From: JBAYNS01 sp041678625
GTDB lineage: Bacteria; Patescibacteriota; Gracilibacteria; Peribacterales; Peribacteraceae
Length of the DNA: 14,310 nucleotides
Direction of reading: 5' to 3'
Assembly (NCBI GenBank): GCA_041678625.1
Contig: JBAYNS010000021.1
Coordinates: 1-14,310 of the forward strand
Shown: positions 1-7,163 of the stretch, one piece after another
How the letters are laid out: each line of letters opens with the position of its first letter
Numbering within the stretch: the stretch's first letter is position 1
Position numbers and translations under genes: made by a program
Notes under the pieces: generated by a model
Told to the model about the DNA's origin: nothing
The model's database searches: none
Seen by the model: only the letters and a program-made list of their open reading frames with translations

Positions 1-1103
1 CCGTTATCCTGATTGATCGTCAGATTGCCCTCTGTGGTCAATGCACCGGTAACGGAGAGAGCGCCCCATACTGCTGCATCGCCGTCCACGCGCAATGTGG
101 AACCCGAAATGTTCGCCTGTACGCTGAGCGCACCGGTCATGGTATCACCGCTCGTATTCACGTAGCGATCGTCAAACGTGGACATGACGGCAGTCGCCGG
201 GTTTTCCCATGTCAGAGCTCCGGCTCCATTGGTCGTGAGCATAAAGTTATCCGATCCGTCGGCCTCCGGGAAGGTGTACGTAACTCCGTTCAACGTGATC
301 GTACCGCCGACGGTGACATTACTCGTGGTTTCCAATGTCCCGGTAATGTGCACATCGTCATTGAATTCAAAACGGGTATTGGCATTGCTATAGGTCAATG
401 CTTTGGCCCCTGCGTCGTTGCCGAAGGTTAAGACTGCATCCGCATCACCGTTGTCCTCATTAATAGTGAGGTTTGCATCCGTGGTGATATTCCCCGTGGT
501 ATCGAGCGTCCCGGTGATATTCAAGTCATCGGAGAGATCGAATTCGTTACTCGTATCATTGAAGATCAATGTCTCGTCGCCCGCATCGTTACCGAAGGTT
601 AACGTGGCATTGCCGGAATTATCGTCATTGACCTCAAGTGTGCCACTCACTGTTTCATTGCCATTCACGTCCAGATTACCGCCAATCTGCGCATCATCAG
701 AGATTTCGAACTGATTGGTGGAATCACTGAAGATAATCGTTTCATCACCGGCATCATTGCCAAAGGTCAATGTAGCATCGCCCACGTCATCATCATTAAT
801 GATTACAGCACCGCTGGCTGTAAGCGCCCCCTGCACGTACACCGACTGCGTGAACTCAAACCGGGAGTTACCGGTGTCCCAAAAAAGACGGAGTTCAGTG
901 GTTCCAAATCTGAGTTCAATATCCGTTGTGCCATCCCCAACATCAATCGTATTGAAGGATTCCGTATTGACCAGAAGTGTGGGGTTCCAGCTGGAAGCCG
1001 CGCTCATTTCGCCGGTCATGCTCCAGACCAACATTCCTATAATAAGGAGGAGCGGCAGCCTCTTCAAGCCGCAATACCAGCAGTGATTCTTCGTGTGTGT
1101 CAT
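1..1103 (-). CDS. Tail-fibre-like repetitive surface protein, 3' part outside the window
   Basis: An uninterrupted minus-strand frame runs from an ATG at 1103 to the left edge (367 complete codons); its C-terminus is missing. Residues 1-35 are a basic, hydrophobic signal peptide (LPLLLIIGML) probably cleaved near MSA-A. A degenerate module (about residues 54-100) and three tandem 56-57-residue modules (about 105-273) follow, each with an LTFGNDAG core, a polar F-E/D-F/I/L strand and an I-G/T-G-L-x-T/V-G turn. Then come NGVTYTFP (272-279) and a tail-fibre-type motif, DDRYVNTSGDTMTGAL (311-326). Another module begins at the edge. The Gly/Asn/Asp/Thr-rich, Cys-free body suggests a beta-rich fibre outside the cell. 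Related modules occur in the next two minus-strand genes upstream (1217-3304 and 3309-4766). An adhesin or appendage role is inferred; no enzyme motif is visible. Confidence 0.85.
   Translation of the reverse strand, partial: MTHTKNHCWYCGLKRLPLLLIIGMLVWSMTGEMSAASSWNPTLLVNTESFNTIDVGDGTTDIELRFGTTELRLFWDTGNSRFEFTQSVYVQGALTASGAVIINDDDVGDATLTFGNDAGDETIIFSDSTNQFEISDDAQIGGNLDVNGNETVSGTLEVNDDNSGNATLTFGNDAGDETLIFNDTSNEFDLSDDLNITGTLDTTGNITTDANLTINEDNGDADAVLTFGNDAGAKALTYSNANTRFEFNDDVHITGTLETTSNVTVGGTITLNGVTYTFPEADGSDNFMLTTNGAGALTWENPATAVMSTFDDRYVNTSGDTMTGALSVQANISGSTLRVDGDAAVWGALSVTGALTTEGNLTINQDN
285..791 (-). repeat. Three tandem 56-57-codon modules inside the surface-protein gene
   Basis: In the minus-strand protein the phenylalanine of the LTFG core recurs at residues 114, 170 and 227, a period of 56-57 codons (168-171 bases). 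Each unit has the order N/E-D-D/N ... L-T-F-G-N-D-A-G ... F/Y-x-x-x-x-x-x-F-E/D ... D-D ... I-x-G-x-L. The copies agree better as protein than as DNA; for example FGNDAGDE is written with different third bases in units 1 and 2. This points to old duplications kept by selection on the protein rather than a recent expansion. Confidence 0.75.
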
Positions 1104-1108
1104 TGGAT

Positions 1109-1137
1109 ATTTTATGTGAAATTCAATGTGTTTTCAC
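1109..1137 (-). promoter_or_regulatory. Possible promoter close to the start of the 1103 gene
   Basis: On the minus strand GTGAAA (1137-1132), 17 bases, then TAAAAT (1114-1109) lies only 5 bases before the ATG at 1103, so a transcript would be leaderless or nearly so. The same -10 hexamer stands 7 bases before the sortase start. The -35 copy is also one arm of a 6-base inverted repeat (GTGAAA/TTTCAC, 1116-1137). An alternative -10, TATTAT (1158-1153), has no good -35. The 113-base gap 1104-1216 shows no convincing terminator for the upstream operon. Confidence 0.3.
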
Positions 1138-1216
1138 GAAACCTTTCTCAATATAATACCACAAATTCACGTCCTGTGTTTGCAGAACTTATTGACTAAA
1201 AGCAGGATATGTTTTC

Positions 1217-3304
1217 CTATGAATTTAGGTCCGCATACCGGATTTTTACCTTCCCTAGATGTACTGCTGCATCACTGTGTGCAGAGAGGTGGAAAACGAT
1301 CAAGAAGTCTTCTCCGGCTGTCCATGTCGGCGTTCCATCGAACGTCAGTTCCTTGGTTGCCCAAGTGGTACTTGCCAGATCCGTACTGCCACCCACGAGC
1401 GTTACGACATTGCCTGCCGTATCGTAGACAGAAACATCCAGCTTGGAAACGCCCGCATCCGACGATGTTGTGTGGTACGACACCTCCAGCGGAGTGGTAT
1501 CCCAGGAAACGAACTCCGAAGAGAGCGTAACACGCAGGAGAATATCGTAATCCTGCAAAGAAGTGCGTGTACTGGTCCATGCATAGTAGTTGGTGAGCAA
1601 ACCCCCTGTATGACTCAGCGCTAATTGCCCTACGTTATTCTCGCCATCACCCTGATAGACAGCACCGGGGAACAGAGGCTGAAAGACGCGTTCCAGCGTG
1701 TACGATGTGACAGCGCTGTCATCCGACCAAGAAAGCTGCCCTGCGCCGTCCGTTTTGAGCACTTTGCCTGATGCGGTTCCATCGGAATCAGGAAATGTGT
1801 ACGTAACTCCGTTCACCTCTAACGTTGATTGGAACGATGCCACCCCTTCCACGGAGAGCGTTCCACTGGCTGTCAGGCTGTCTTCCGCATGAATAGCCGT
1901 ACCAGATGCCGTTCCTTTGACCACGAGCGACGGTTCTGCGCCTTCGTTGTCAATAACGAGCGCACCGGTCATTGTATCCCCGCCAATATTCACATAGCGT
2001 TCATCGGCTTCCGTCTGGCCCAAGCCACTCCCCGCAGTATCGTCGATCTGCCATGTCAGTGTGCCGTTGCCATCCGTCGTGAGCACATGGCCCGGGCTGC
2101 CCGCAGAATCGGGGAATGTGTATGAGACTCCATTGAGCGTAATAGCGCCACCAACTGTAAGACCACCTGTCGTTTCCACAGTACCGGTCACGTGCACATC
2201 ATCGGAGAACTCGAATTGCTGTGTTGCATTATTAAATTTGATGACTTGCGCACCAAGCGCATTGCCGAATGAGATTGTTGTATCTGCCGCAGTGTTGTCT
2301 GCATTGAGCACCAAACCGCTCCCCGCCTTGATAGCACCGCTGTTGGTAACAGTGAATTGCTCCCCAGAGGCATTGCTCATTTTGATGAGCGCACCTGTAC
2401 CCACCTGTGTGCCCCACAGCAAAGGATCTGCTGTGCTATACGTTGATTCGGTTCCAGTTTCAAAATAGCTCTGATCCGGCACACAGGTACACTCGTTGTA
2501 TGTACCCGTAATACCCTGATCAGTGGTACACGCCGTGTTGGTTTGCACCTCACACCCGTCCCCACTCAACCCCAGATCACCGTTGCAATCGTAATATCCA
2601 GAGCTACATACACAGTTGCCATCTCCTAAGCTGCAACCGTCATATGTCGCATGCGCATCACATGTCCCACCATCCAGAATCTCACAACCATTGCCTATGC
2701 CAATGCCGCCTTCGTCGCAATCGAGATAATTAGTATCACATCGCGCCGTACAGCTGGCACCGTAGTTATTGTTGTCCCCTGTGGGATAGTCCGTAACGTT
2801 CGTCTGCACCTCGCATGTTGTCGTTTCCGCGTCGCAATCCTGATATCCGCTGCGACAATCGCTACAGGTGTACGTCCCCGGGCCCGTACATGTTGTCACT
2901 TTGTTCACTGGACTGTCATAACAACTATCATCGCGATTACAGAGCCATGCACCGTTATTGTCACAATATGGCGCAGTCGTATCGAGTGGCTGAGCAAAAC
3001 AGTCAATAATATATCCCCCGTCAAGGCTTGCAGTATATTGTGTATTGGATGTTGCCGTATTTTCCGGTGCAGTAATCTGTGTTGTATCGTAACACTGAGG
3101 AATATCACCAGAATCCACGCCACAGATATAGAGTCCAGATGGACACTTCTGACCGGGAAATTGATCATCTTGTGCCGGACATGTTGCAGGATCAACTACA
3201 TAATGCGGTGTTGCTGCAGAGAATACTTGACCAACGCCCAGCACAAGCAGCCCCACAAAGAGGGTGGTCCAAGTGCCGATGGTAACAAGAGAAATTTTTC
3301 GCAT
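1217..3304 (-). CDS. Secreted protein: Cys-rich N-terminus, tail-fibre-like middle, beta-rich C-terminus
   Basis: The 695-residue product starts with a signal peptide (1-31, ending VFSAA). Residues 42-274 hold 26 cysteines and no later residue is Cys, so this part is probably disulfide-bonded. It contains three D-C-D/N ... C-E-V/I units (about 153-166, 193-209, 237-253) like the DCD...NGCEV repeats of myxobacterial surface proteins. Residues 330-530 carry modules shared with the neighbouring genes: an FGN...F-E-F-S-D-D-V-H-V-T-G unit, two NGVxYTFPDS segments (391 and 498) and ERYVNIGGDTMTGAL (435-449). Residues 535-695 are Ser/Thr-rich with alternating hydrophobics, perhaps a beta-sandwich tip. 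The start is 4 bases after the stop of the upstream gene and has no Shine-Dalgarno, suggesting coupled translation. A role in attachment is inferred. Confidence 0.88.
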   Translation of the reverse strand: MRKISLVTIGTWTTLFVGLLVLGVGQVFSAATPHYVVDPATCPAQDDQFPGQKCPSGLYICGVDSGDIPQCYDTTQITAPENTATSNTQYTASLDGGYIIDCFAQPLDTTAPYCDNNGAWLCNRDDSCYDSPVNKVTTCTGPGTYTCSDCRSGYQDCDAETTTCEVQTNVTDYPTGDNNNYGASCTARCDTNYLDCDEGGIGIGNGCEILDGGTCDAHATYDGCSLGDGNCVCSSGYYDCNGDLGLSGDGCEVQTNTACTTDQGITGTYNECTCVPDQSYFETGTESTYSTADPLLWGTQVGTGALIKMSNASGEQFTVTNSGAIKAGSGLVLNADNTAADTTISFGNALGAQVIKFNNATQQFEFSDDVHVTGTVETTGGLTVGGAITLNGVSYTFPDSAGSPGHVLTTDGNGTLTWQIDDTAGSGLGQTEADERYVNIGGDTMTGALVIDNEGAEPSLVVKGTASGTAIHAEDSLTASGTLSVEGVASFQSTLEVNGVTYTFPDSDGTASGKVLKTDGAGQLSWSDDSAVTSYTLERVFQPLFPGAVYQGDGENNVGQLALSHTGGLLTNYYAWTSTRTSLQDYDILLRVTLSSEFVSWDTTPLEVSYHTTSSDAGVSKLDVSVYDTAGNVVTLVGGSTDLASTTWATKELTFDGTPTWTAGEDFLIVFHLSAHSDAAVHLGKVKIRYADLNS

Positions 3305-3308
3305 GATG

Positions 3309-4766
3309 TTAGCGGCAACAGGCTATTGGCTGTGAAACGGCGCAGTTGGTCAGGTATCCCTGTCCTCCACCGGATGCGATTGTTGACCCTCCGTCCGTAC
3401 TGAATTCCCACCACGCTCCAAGATACGACCCATTTGCAGAAGTCCATCCCCGGCAGTCATTGGAATCTGATGTGTATCCCGGCGCACCTTCTGCTGCCCA
3501 CGCATTCGAAATACCAGAGAATGAATCTAGGCTCTGATTAATCGTGGAGATCACCTCGTCCATCTGGCAGTAATGACTACCGGCATATTGGTCAGCGCAC
3601 AGATCATTTGCAGCCTGATACCCCACCAGACTTCCTGTGCTAAATGCACCAGTTGTGGAGCTGGACGTAACACCGATGAACTTGGCCCCTTGCGTCACAC
3701 TCGTCCAGCCGTTGCCGTCATACGCTTCGATATCACTGCCAGTCCAACGCAGCGTACCGGCGCCGGTCCCTGATTCCGGCGCATAACTCCCCACCTGCAC
3801 CCCTCCTTCTACTTTCAGTGTGCCACTTGCAGTAAGACCACCGGTTACGTGCACATTATCGGAGAATTCGAACTGCTGCGTGTCATGGACGAATTTGAGT
3901 GTCTGCTGGCCGACGCTGTTCCCGAAGACAAGGACAGCATCCTGCGCCGCATTCTTCATGTTGAGCACCATGCCGCTTTCGGTTGCCAACGCGCCGGACG
4001 CTGTAAGTCCCGCGCTATCCGTGAGCGTGAGATCATCGTTCATCCGGAAAACCCCGGCATCCACATCAAAGGAGATCGTCTTGGAAAGACTGTCGCCGAA
4101 CTGCAGGACAATCGATCCGGTTGCAGTGGAATCATCAGCATCCAGCACAAAACTATCCTGGTTTGTGCCTGCAGGAATCATACTCAACGGCAGTAATCCC
4201 CCGGTCTGCAGTACGGGAATGGAACCGCTTCCTGTGCCCGTATCACGACCATCAAGCAGGTTCGCGTTGAGGGCAAAAGGTACCGAAAGGAGCGGCGCCC
4301 GATCCACGGCATCGTCAGACGCATCACGATCAAGGAGCTCATACGCTGTTGCCGCAGCACTCCCCTCTTTCACTTCCACCTGCAAATGGAGATTCATGAT
4401 CGTATCCGTGGAAAGAGCAGAGAAATCCAATAGAGCGGTACTGCTGCCCAATTCGACAGTGAAGTACCCGTCACTATTCGGTGTCACCGTGTGGACCTCT
4501 TGCCAGCCTGCATACGTGGCGGCACCGATATTGATCGCGCCGGCACCGTCTACATCACCCGTTGCGTAATCCGTACTCGTCCAGAAGCTGAAGCGCACAT
4601 TGTGCTCAGTGGTAATGGCAACACCGCTCGCATTGAGCAGATGCCCGTTGTAGACCATTTTCTGCGGCACCGTGGTTGCTGCATGCGCCACCGGATTGCA
4701 GAGCACTCCGCCCAGACCCGAAAGGATCAGGATGAGGACGCCGATAAGAATGCGTGCATTCTTCAT
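3309..4766 (-). CDS. Secreted tail-fibre-like protein with Cys-rich lectin-like C-terminal domain
   Basis: The 485-residue product has a signal peptide (1-30, ending AHAA). Residues 31-172 match a widespread N-terminal domain of bacterial fibre-like surface proteins: PQKMVYNGHLLNASG at the start, a GYFTVELGS strand near 100 and PLLSVPFALNANLLDG at the end. Residues 205-320 hold two FG[DN]S modules like those of the neighbours, the second with QQFEFSDNVHVTGGL. GTLRWTGSDIEAYDGNGW (337-354) is a typical hinge in such proteins. The last 125 residues hold six cysteines (390, 400, 438, 475, 483, 484), with LCADQYAGSHYC, CRGWTS and an AWWEFS core, consistent with a small lectin- or endostatin-like fold; that fold is an inference. 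The ATG overlaps the TGA of the upstream gene by four bases. There is no sorting signal or C-terminal membrane segment. Confidence 0.87.
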   Translation of the reverse strand: MKNARILIGVLILILSGLGGVLCNPVAHAATTVPQKMVYNGHLLNASGVAITTEHNVRFSFWTSTDYATGDVDGAGAINIGAATYAGWQEVHTVTPNSDGYFTVELGSSTALLDFSALSTDTIMNLHLQVEVKEGSAAATAYELLDRDASDDAVDRAPLLSVPFALNANLLDGRDTGTGSGSIPVLQTGGLLPLSMIPAGTNQDSFVLDADDSTATGSIVLQFGDSLSKTISFDVDAGVFRMNDDLTLTDSAGLTASGALATESGMVLNMKNAAQDAVLVFGNSVGQQTLKFVHDTQQFEFSDNVHVTGGLTASGTLKVEGGVQVGSYAPESGTGAGTLRWTGSDIEAYDGNGWTSVTQGAKFIGVTSSSTTGAFSTGSLVGYQAANDLCADQYAGSHYCQMDEVISTINQSLDSFSGISNAWAAEGAPGYTSDSNDCRGWTSANGSYLGAWWEFSTDGGSTIASGGGQGYLTNCAVSQPIACCR

Positions 4767-5602
4767 GATTTCTTTCTGGAGGAATTGGATGTGCGCTTCT
4801 TCCCCTTCTTGCTCTCATCATCTTTCTTCTTTCTGCGACACCACGGGAAAACGAATATACTTCCTCTACGTATGCGCACGAGCACCTGCTGTGGCACCTG
4901 CAGGAGGAAGACCTGGAACGCAAGCAAGAATGAAAGAGAGGCAACGGTCTGCAACAACATCATACGAACTTGACTGGTTTTGTTCTGCTCAAGCAACACA
5001 AGAATATCGCGTGGATACAGGTATTGCGGCACCAAAATTCTCTCTATGCGTTTGCCTTCGGGATCAATGGTGTAGAAGTAATGCAGCGGTCCCAGCAGAC
5101 GTTCTCCACTTGGGTAGCGCACATCGATATTGTAAATTGGCTTTCTGTCCGGGAAACCGAAATCTATGTCTCCTGGCTGCAACTCTTCACCCTTTATATC
5201 TTCACCATCTACTGGTTCCGGAGGAGGAGCCGGATGCGGTTCCGGTTCTGGTGCGGGTTCCGTTCCTTCAGGACGCGGACGCCGCCCCTGCCCCTCTGTG
5301 CCACCACCACCTTCCTCGTCTGTTGGTGGCTGCGGTTCTTCTGGTTCTGGTTCCTGTGCCGCAGCAGGAGGAGCCGTGGTTATCTGGAATGAGCTGCCTA
5401 CCAGTGGTGATGCAACCCATGTAATACCGTCTTCGTTCATGCGGAAGTTCTGCGATTCCTCGGCTCCACGCTGATCGTAGTTTGGAAATTCATGATAGAG
5501 AACAAAGGAACTGCTTTCCTCTGCATATACAGTGTTGGCAACGCTCCCTGCTAGCAGGAATGCGCCAATGAGAACGCCTTTTGACAAAATAGTATTTATC
5601 AT
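4763..5602 (-). CDS. Membrane-anchored surface protein with Pro/Glu-rich stalk and basic cytoplasmic tail
   Basis: The 279-residue product has a signal peptide (1-28, ending VYAEE) and a short domain (30-76) containing a WVASPLVGSSFQIT segment. A low-complexity region very rich in Pro, Glu and Gly (about 77-145) follows, then a folded segment with D-x-R-Y-P-S-G-E (160-167) and TIDPEGKR (178-185). A membrane helix (about 214-238) and a cytoplasmic tail with many Lys/Arg and Ser (254-279) end the protein. It looks like a type I membrane protein whose stalk holds the N-terminal part away from the membrane. It is the first gene of the minus-strand operon, 133 bases from a divergent SLH gene and behind a good promoter. 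It has no LPXTG. The family is not recognised; an anchor role for the downstream fibres is inferred from gene order only. Confidence 0.85.
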   Translation of the reverse strand: MINTILSKGVLIGAFLLAGSVANTVYAEESSSFVLYHEFPNYDQRGAEESQNFRMNEDGITWVASPLVGSSFQITTAPPAAAQEPEPEEPQPPTDEEGGGGTEGQGRRPRPEGTEPAPEPEPHPAPPPEPVDGEDIKGEELQPGDIDFGFPDRKPIYNIDVRYPSGERLLGPLHYFYTIDPEGKRIERILVPQYLYPRDILVLLEQNKTSQVRMMLLQTVASLSFLLAFQVFLLQVPQQVLVRIRRGSIFVFPWCRRKKKDDESKKGKKRTSNSSRKKS

Positions 5603-5616
5603 TTGTTTAACACATT

Positions 5617-5645
5617 ATTATACACAAAAATAGACTGAATGTCTA
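5617..5645 (-). promoter_or_regulatory. Promoter of the surface-protein operon
   Basis: On the minus strand TAGACA (5645-5640), a 17-base spacer and TATAAT (5622-5617) give a near-consensus sigma-70-type promoter. The -10 ends 14 bases before the ATG at 5602, predicting a leader of about 7-9 bases without a Shine-Dalgarno. The -35 box forms one arm of a small inverted repeat (TAGAC/GTCTA, 5631-5645), which could be an operator or chance. Confidence 0.65.
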
Positions 5646-5682
5646 TACTAGTTTCTGGCTTGAAACAGCACTTCCTGAGCCT

Positions 5683-5710
5683 TTGCATGGCAGGAAAGCT
5701 CTGTTATCCT
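5683..5710 (+). promoter_or_regulatory. Promoter of the SLH-riboflavin kinase-Mur ligase operon
   Basis: TTGCAT (5683-5688), 16 bases, then TATCCT (5705-5710) precede the ATG at 5736 by 25 bases. The predicted leader is under 20 bases and is pyrimidine-rich with no Shine-Dalgarno. The box is back to back with the divergent promoter at 5617-5645, so the two envelope operons could be controlled together. Confidence 0.45.
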
Positions 5711-5735
5711 CTGGATACTTCTCCCCGTTCCCTCT

Positions 5736-6764
5736 ATGCGTCATACCACATCCTTCTGCTCTCTTGCGCGTGCAGCATTCCTCTGCGGACTCCTTGCTGC
5801 TGCTACACCTGCATTTGCGGAACAGTCATTCTCCGATGTCGGACCAGATCACCCGATATACCAAGCTGCGGAATACTTAAAGGCGCAGGGGATCATCGCC
5901 GGTTACGATGACGGAACATTTAAGCCGGAACGTCTTGTGAATCGTGCAGAAGCACTCAAGATCATTATTGCCCCACTCATCAGCCCAGAAGCACTCTCAC
6001 AGGTGACTTCTTCTCCTTTTACCGATGTCCCTGCCGGGAGCTGGTTTCTACCATACGTGGAAGCCGCACGCGTGAATGGCATTGTGGACGGTCCGCCGAA
6101 GAAGGAACAATTTCTGGGTGCAAACCCCGTGATTAAAGCGGAATTTCTGAAAATGCTGGAACTTGCTCAACAGACCAATCCCGCAACGTCCTTCCAGGAA
6201 ATCACGCTGCCACTTGCTTCTGATGTTCAAAGCAGCACCGAATGGTTCTATCCATACATGCGTTACGCCATCACCTCCTCGATGATTATGATCGGAACTG
6301 ACGGATTGCTGCACCCCGAACAGCAACTCACACGCGGTGACACGGCGCTCTTCCTGTACCGTTTGCTCATGTACCAGCAGGAACGCCGGACGCAGGCACT
6401 GCTCTCTGAAACAGAGAATGAGATGGTGGTGATTCTCTCTATGTTAGAAGGAGACAATATTGAACAGGCGGAATACGCTTCTGCCCGCGCACTTTTGGCA
6501 GCACTGGGAGCGAATTTCAAGCGGCCCAACGAACCTATTGTGCAGGGAGCAGTGAAGATTTCCGAAGCATTCCGCAAGATTGTAGCAGCGTATCGCAGCG
6601 GTCGTAGCGGTGATCTGGAATCTGTGGTGAGCCTTTGCGGCGAAGCATGGAATCTAGCCGAACGCGCCAAGGATCTGAGTGCGGATCTGAGTTTGATCAG
6701 CGAACAGGTGCAAACAATTGCCAGCAACATGGCAGACAGCGCACGGGCGCTCATGGCACAATAG
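5736..6764 (+). CDS. SLH-domain cell-surface protein
   Basis: The 342-residue product has a signal peptide (1-28, ending AFA before EQ) and three S-layer homology domains. SLH1 (31-78) has FSDV...HPIYQAAEYLKAQGII and the turn GYDDGTFKPERLVNRAEALK. SLH2 (94-144) has FTDVPAGSWFLPYVEAA. SLH3 (about 160-211) has EWFYPYMRYAI and LTRGDTALFLYRLL. SLH triplets bind secondary wall polysaccharides and hold proteins non-covalently on the wall. The C-terminal 130 residues look fully helical and match no family I recognise; many heptad-like Ala/Leu positions suggest a helical bundle or coiled coil. The gene leads an operon: the riboflavin kinase starts 6 bases after its stop. The ATG is chosen because the signal peptide begins there. 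Confidence 0.9.
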   Translation: MRHTTSFCSLARAAFLCGLLAAATPAFAEQSFSDVGPDHPIYQAAEYLKAQGIIAGYDDGTFKPERLVNRAEALKIIIAPLISPEALSQVTSSPFTDVPAGSWFLPYVEAARVNGIVDGPPKKEQFLGANPVIKAEFLKMLELAQQTNPATSFQEITLPLASDVQSSTEWFYPYMRYAITSSMIMIGTDGLLHPEQQLTRGDTALFLYRLLMYQQERRTQALLSETENEMVVILSMLEGDNIEQAEYASARALLAALGANFKRPNEPIVQGAVKISEAFRKIVAAYRSGRSGDLESVVSLCGEAWNLAERAKDLSADLSLISEQVQTIASNMADSARALMAQ

Positions 6765-6770
6765 CCGCCC

Positions 6771-7163
6771 ATGCCTCTGAATCCTCTCTCTTCTCCTATC
6801 CCTCTGCATCTCCGGGTAACATCCGGCAGCAAGCGGGGAACCGCCATCGGCACTCCAACGCTGAATGCAGATCTGCATGATGTTCCGAAGAATGTACCGC
6901 ACGGCATCTATGCAGGCACCGTACGGGTGGATGAATCCGTCTTTGCTGCTGCAATACATTACGGTCCACGGTTCTTCCACAACGATACGCCATCCTTTGA
7001 AGTGCACGTCATTGACCACACCATCACCAAGACGCCAAAAACCATTGATGTCCTCCTTCTGGCACATCTGCGCGATGTGCAGAACTTTGCATCACAGGAA
7101 GCGCTGCAGGTACAGATTTCTGCAGATATCGCACAGGCACGTTCTCTCTTTCCGCCACAATGA
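6771..7163 (+). CDS. Stand-alone riboflavin kinase (RibF C-terminal domain type)
   Basis: The 130-residue product corresponds to the ATP-dependent riboflavin kinase domain that makes FMN from riboflavin. Visible signatures are KRGTAIGTPTLN (21-32), containing the P-T-x-N nucleotide/Mg site; the Gly-rich strand VPHGIYAGTV (42-51); the substrate strand AAIHYGPR; FEVHVID (76-82), whose Glu77 sits where the family has its catalytic base; LRDVQNF (100-106); and the final ALQVQISADIAQAR helix (111-124). Most bacteria carry this domain fused to an N-terminal FMN adenylyltransferase. That half is absent here and not encoded next door, so the enzyme should make FMN but not FAD. It starts 6 bases after the SLH gene and its TGA overlaps the ATG of the Mur ligase (ATGA), indicating coupled translation. 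The link to envelope genes may be only operon packing. Confidence 0.82.
   Translation: MPLNPLSSPIPLHLRVTSGSKRGTAIGTPTLNADLHDVPKNVPHGIYAGTVRVDESVFAAAIHYGPRFFHNDTPSFEVHVIDHTITKTPKTIDVLLLAHLRDVQNFASQEALQVQISADIAQARSLFPPQ

Noticed and set aside
285..791. Repeat array considered as CRISPR
   Set aside because: The period is 168-171 bases, it is codon-phased, the units are diverged, and there are no short identical repeats with unique spacers.
2651..3403. 250-codon plus-strand frame opposite the Cys-rich surface protein
   Set aside because: It is the antisense of a well-supported gene with a signal peptide and repeats; its product is Ile/Cys/Arg-biased with no motif or start signal.
3820..4569. 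249-codon plus-strand frame
   Set aside because: Antisense shadow of the 485-residue surface protein; Ser/Pro-rich with no recognisable domain.
4698..4766. Lipobox at Cys23 of the 485-residue protein (GGVLC)
   Set aside because: Leu at -1 and Gly at -3 do not fit the lipobox, and a normal signal-peptidase site (AHAA) follows; no other protein here has a lipobox.
4672..5424. 250-codon plus-strand frame opposite the stalk protein
   Set aside because: Its low-complexity product mirrors the Pro/Glu-rich stalk on the other strand, and it overlaps two coupled minus-strand genes.
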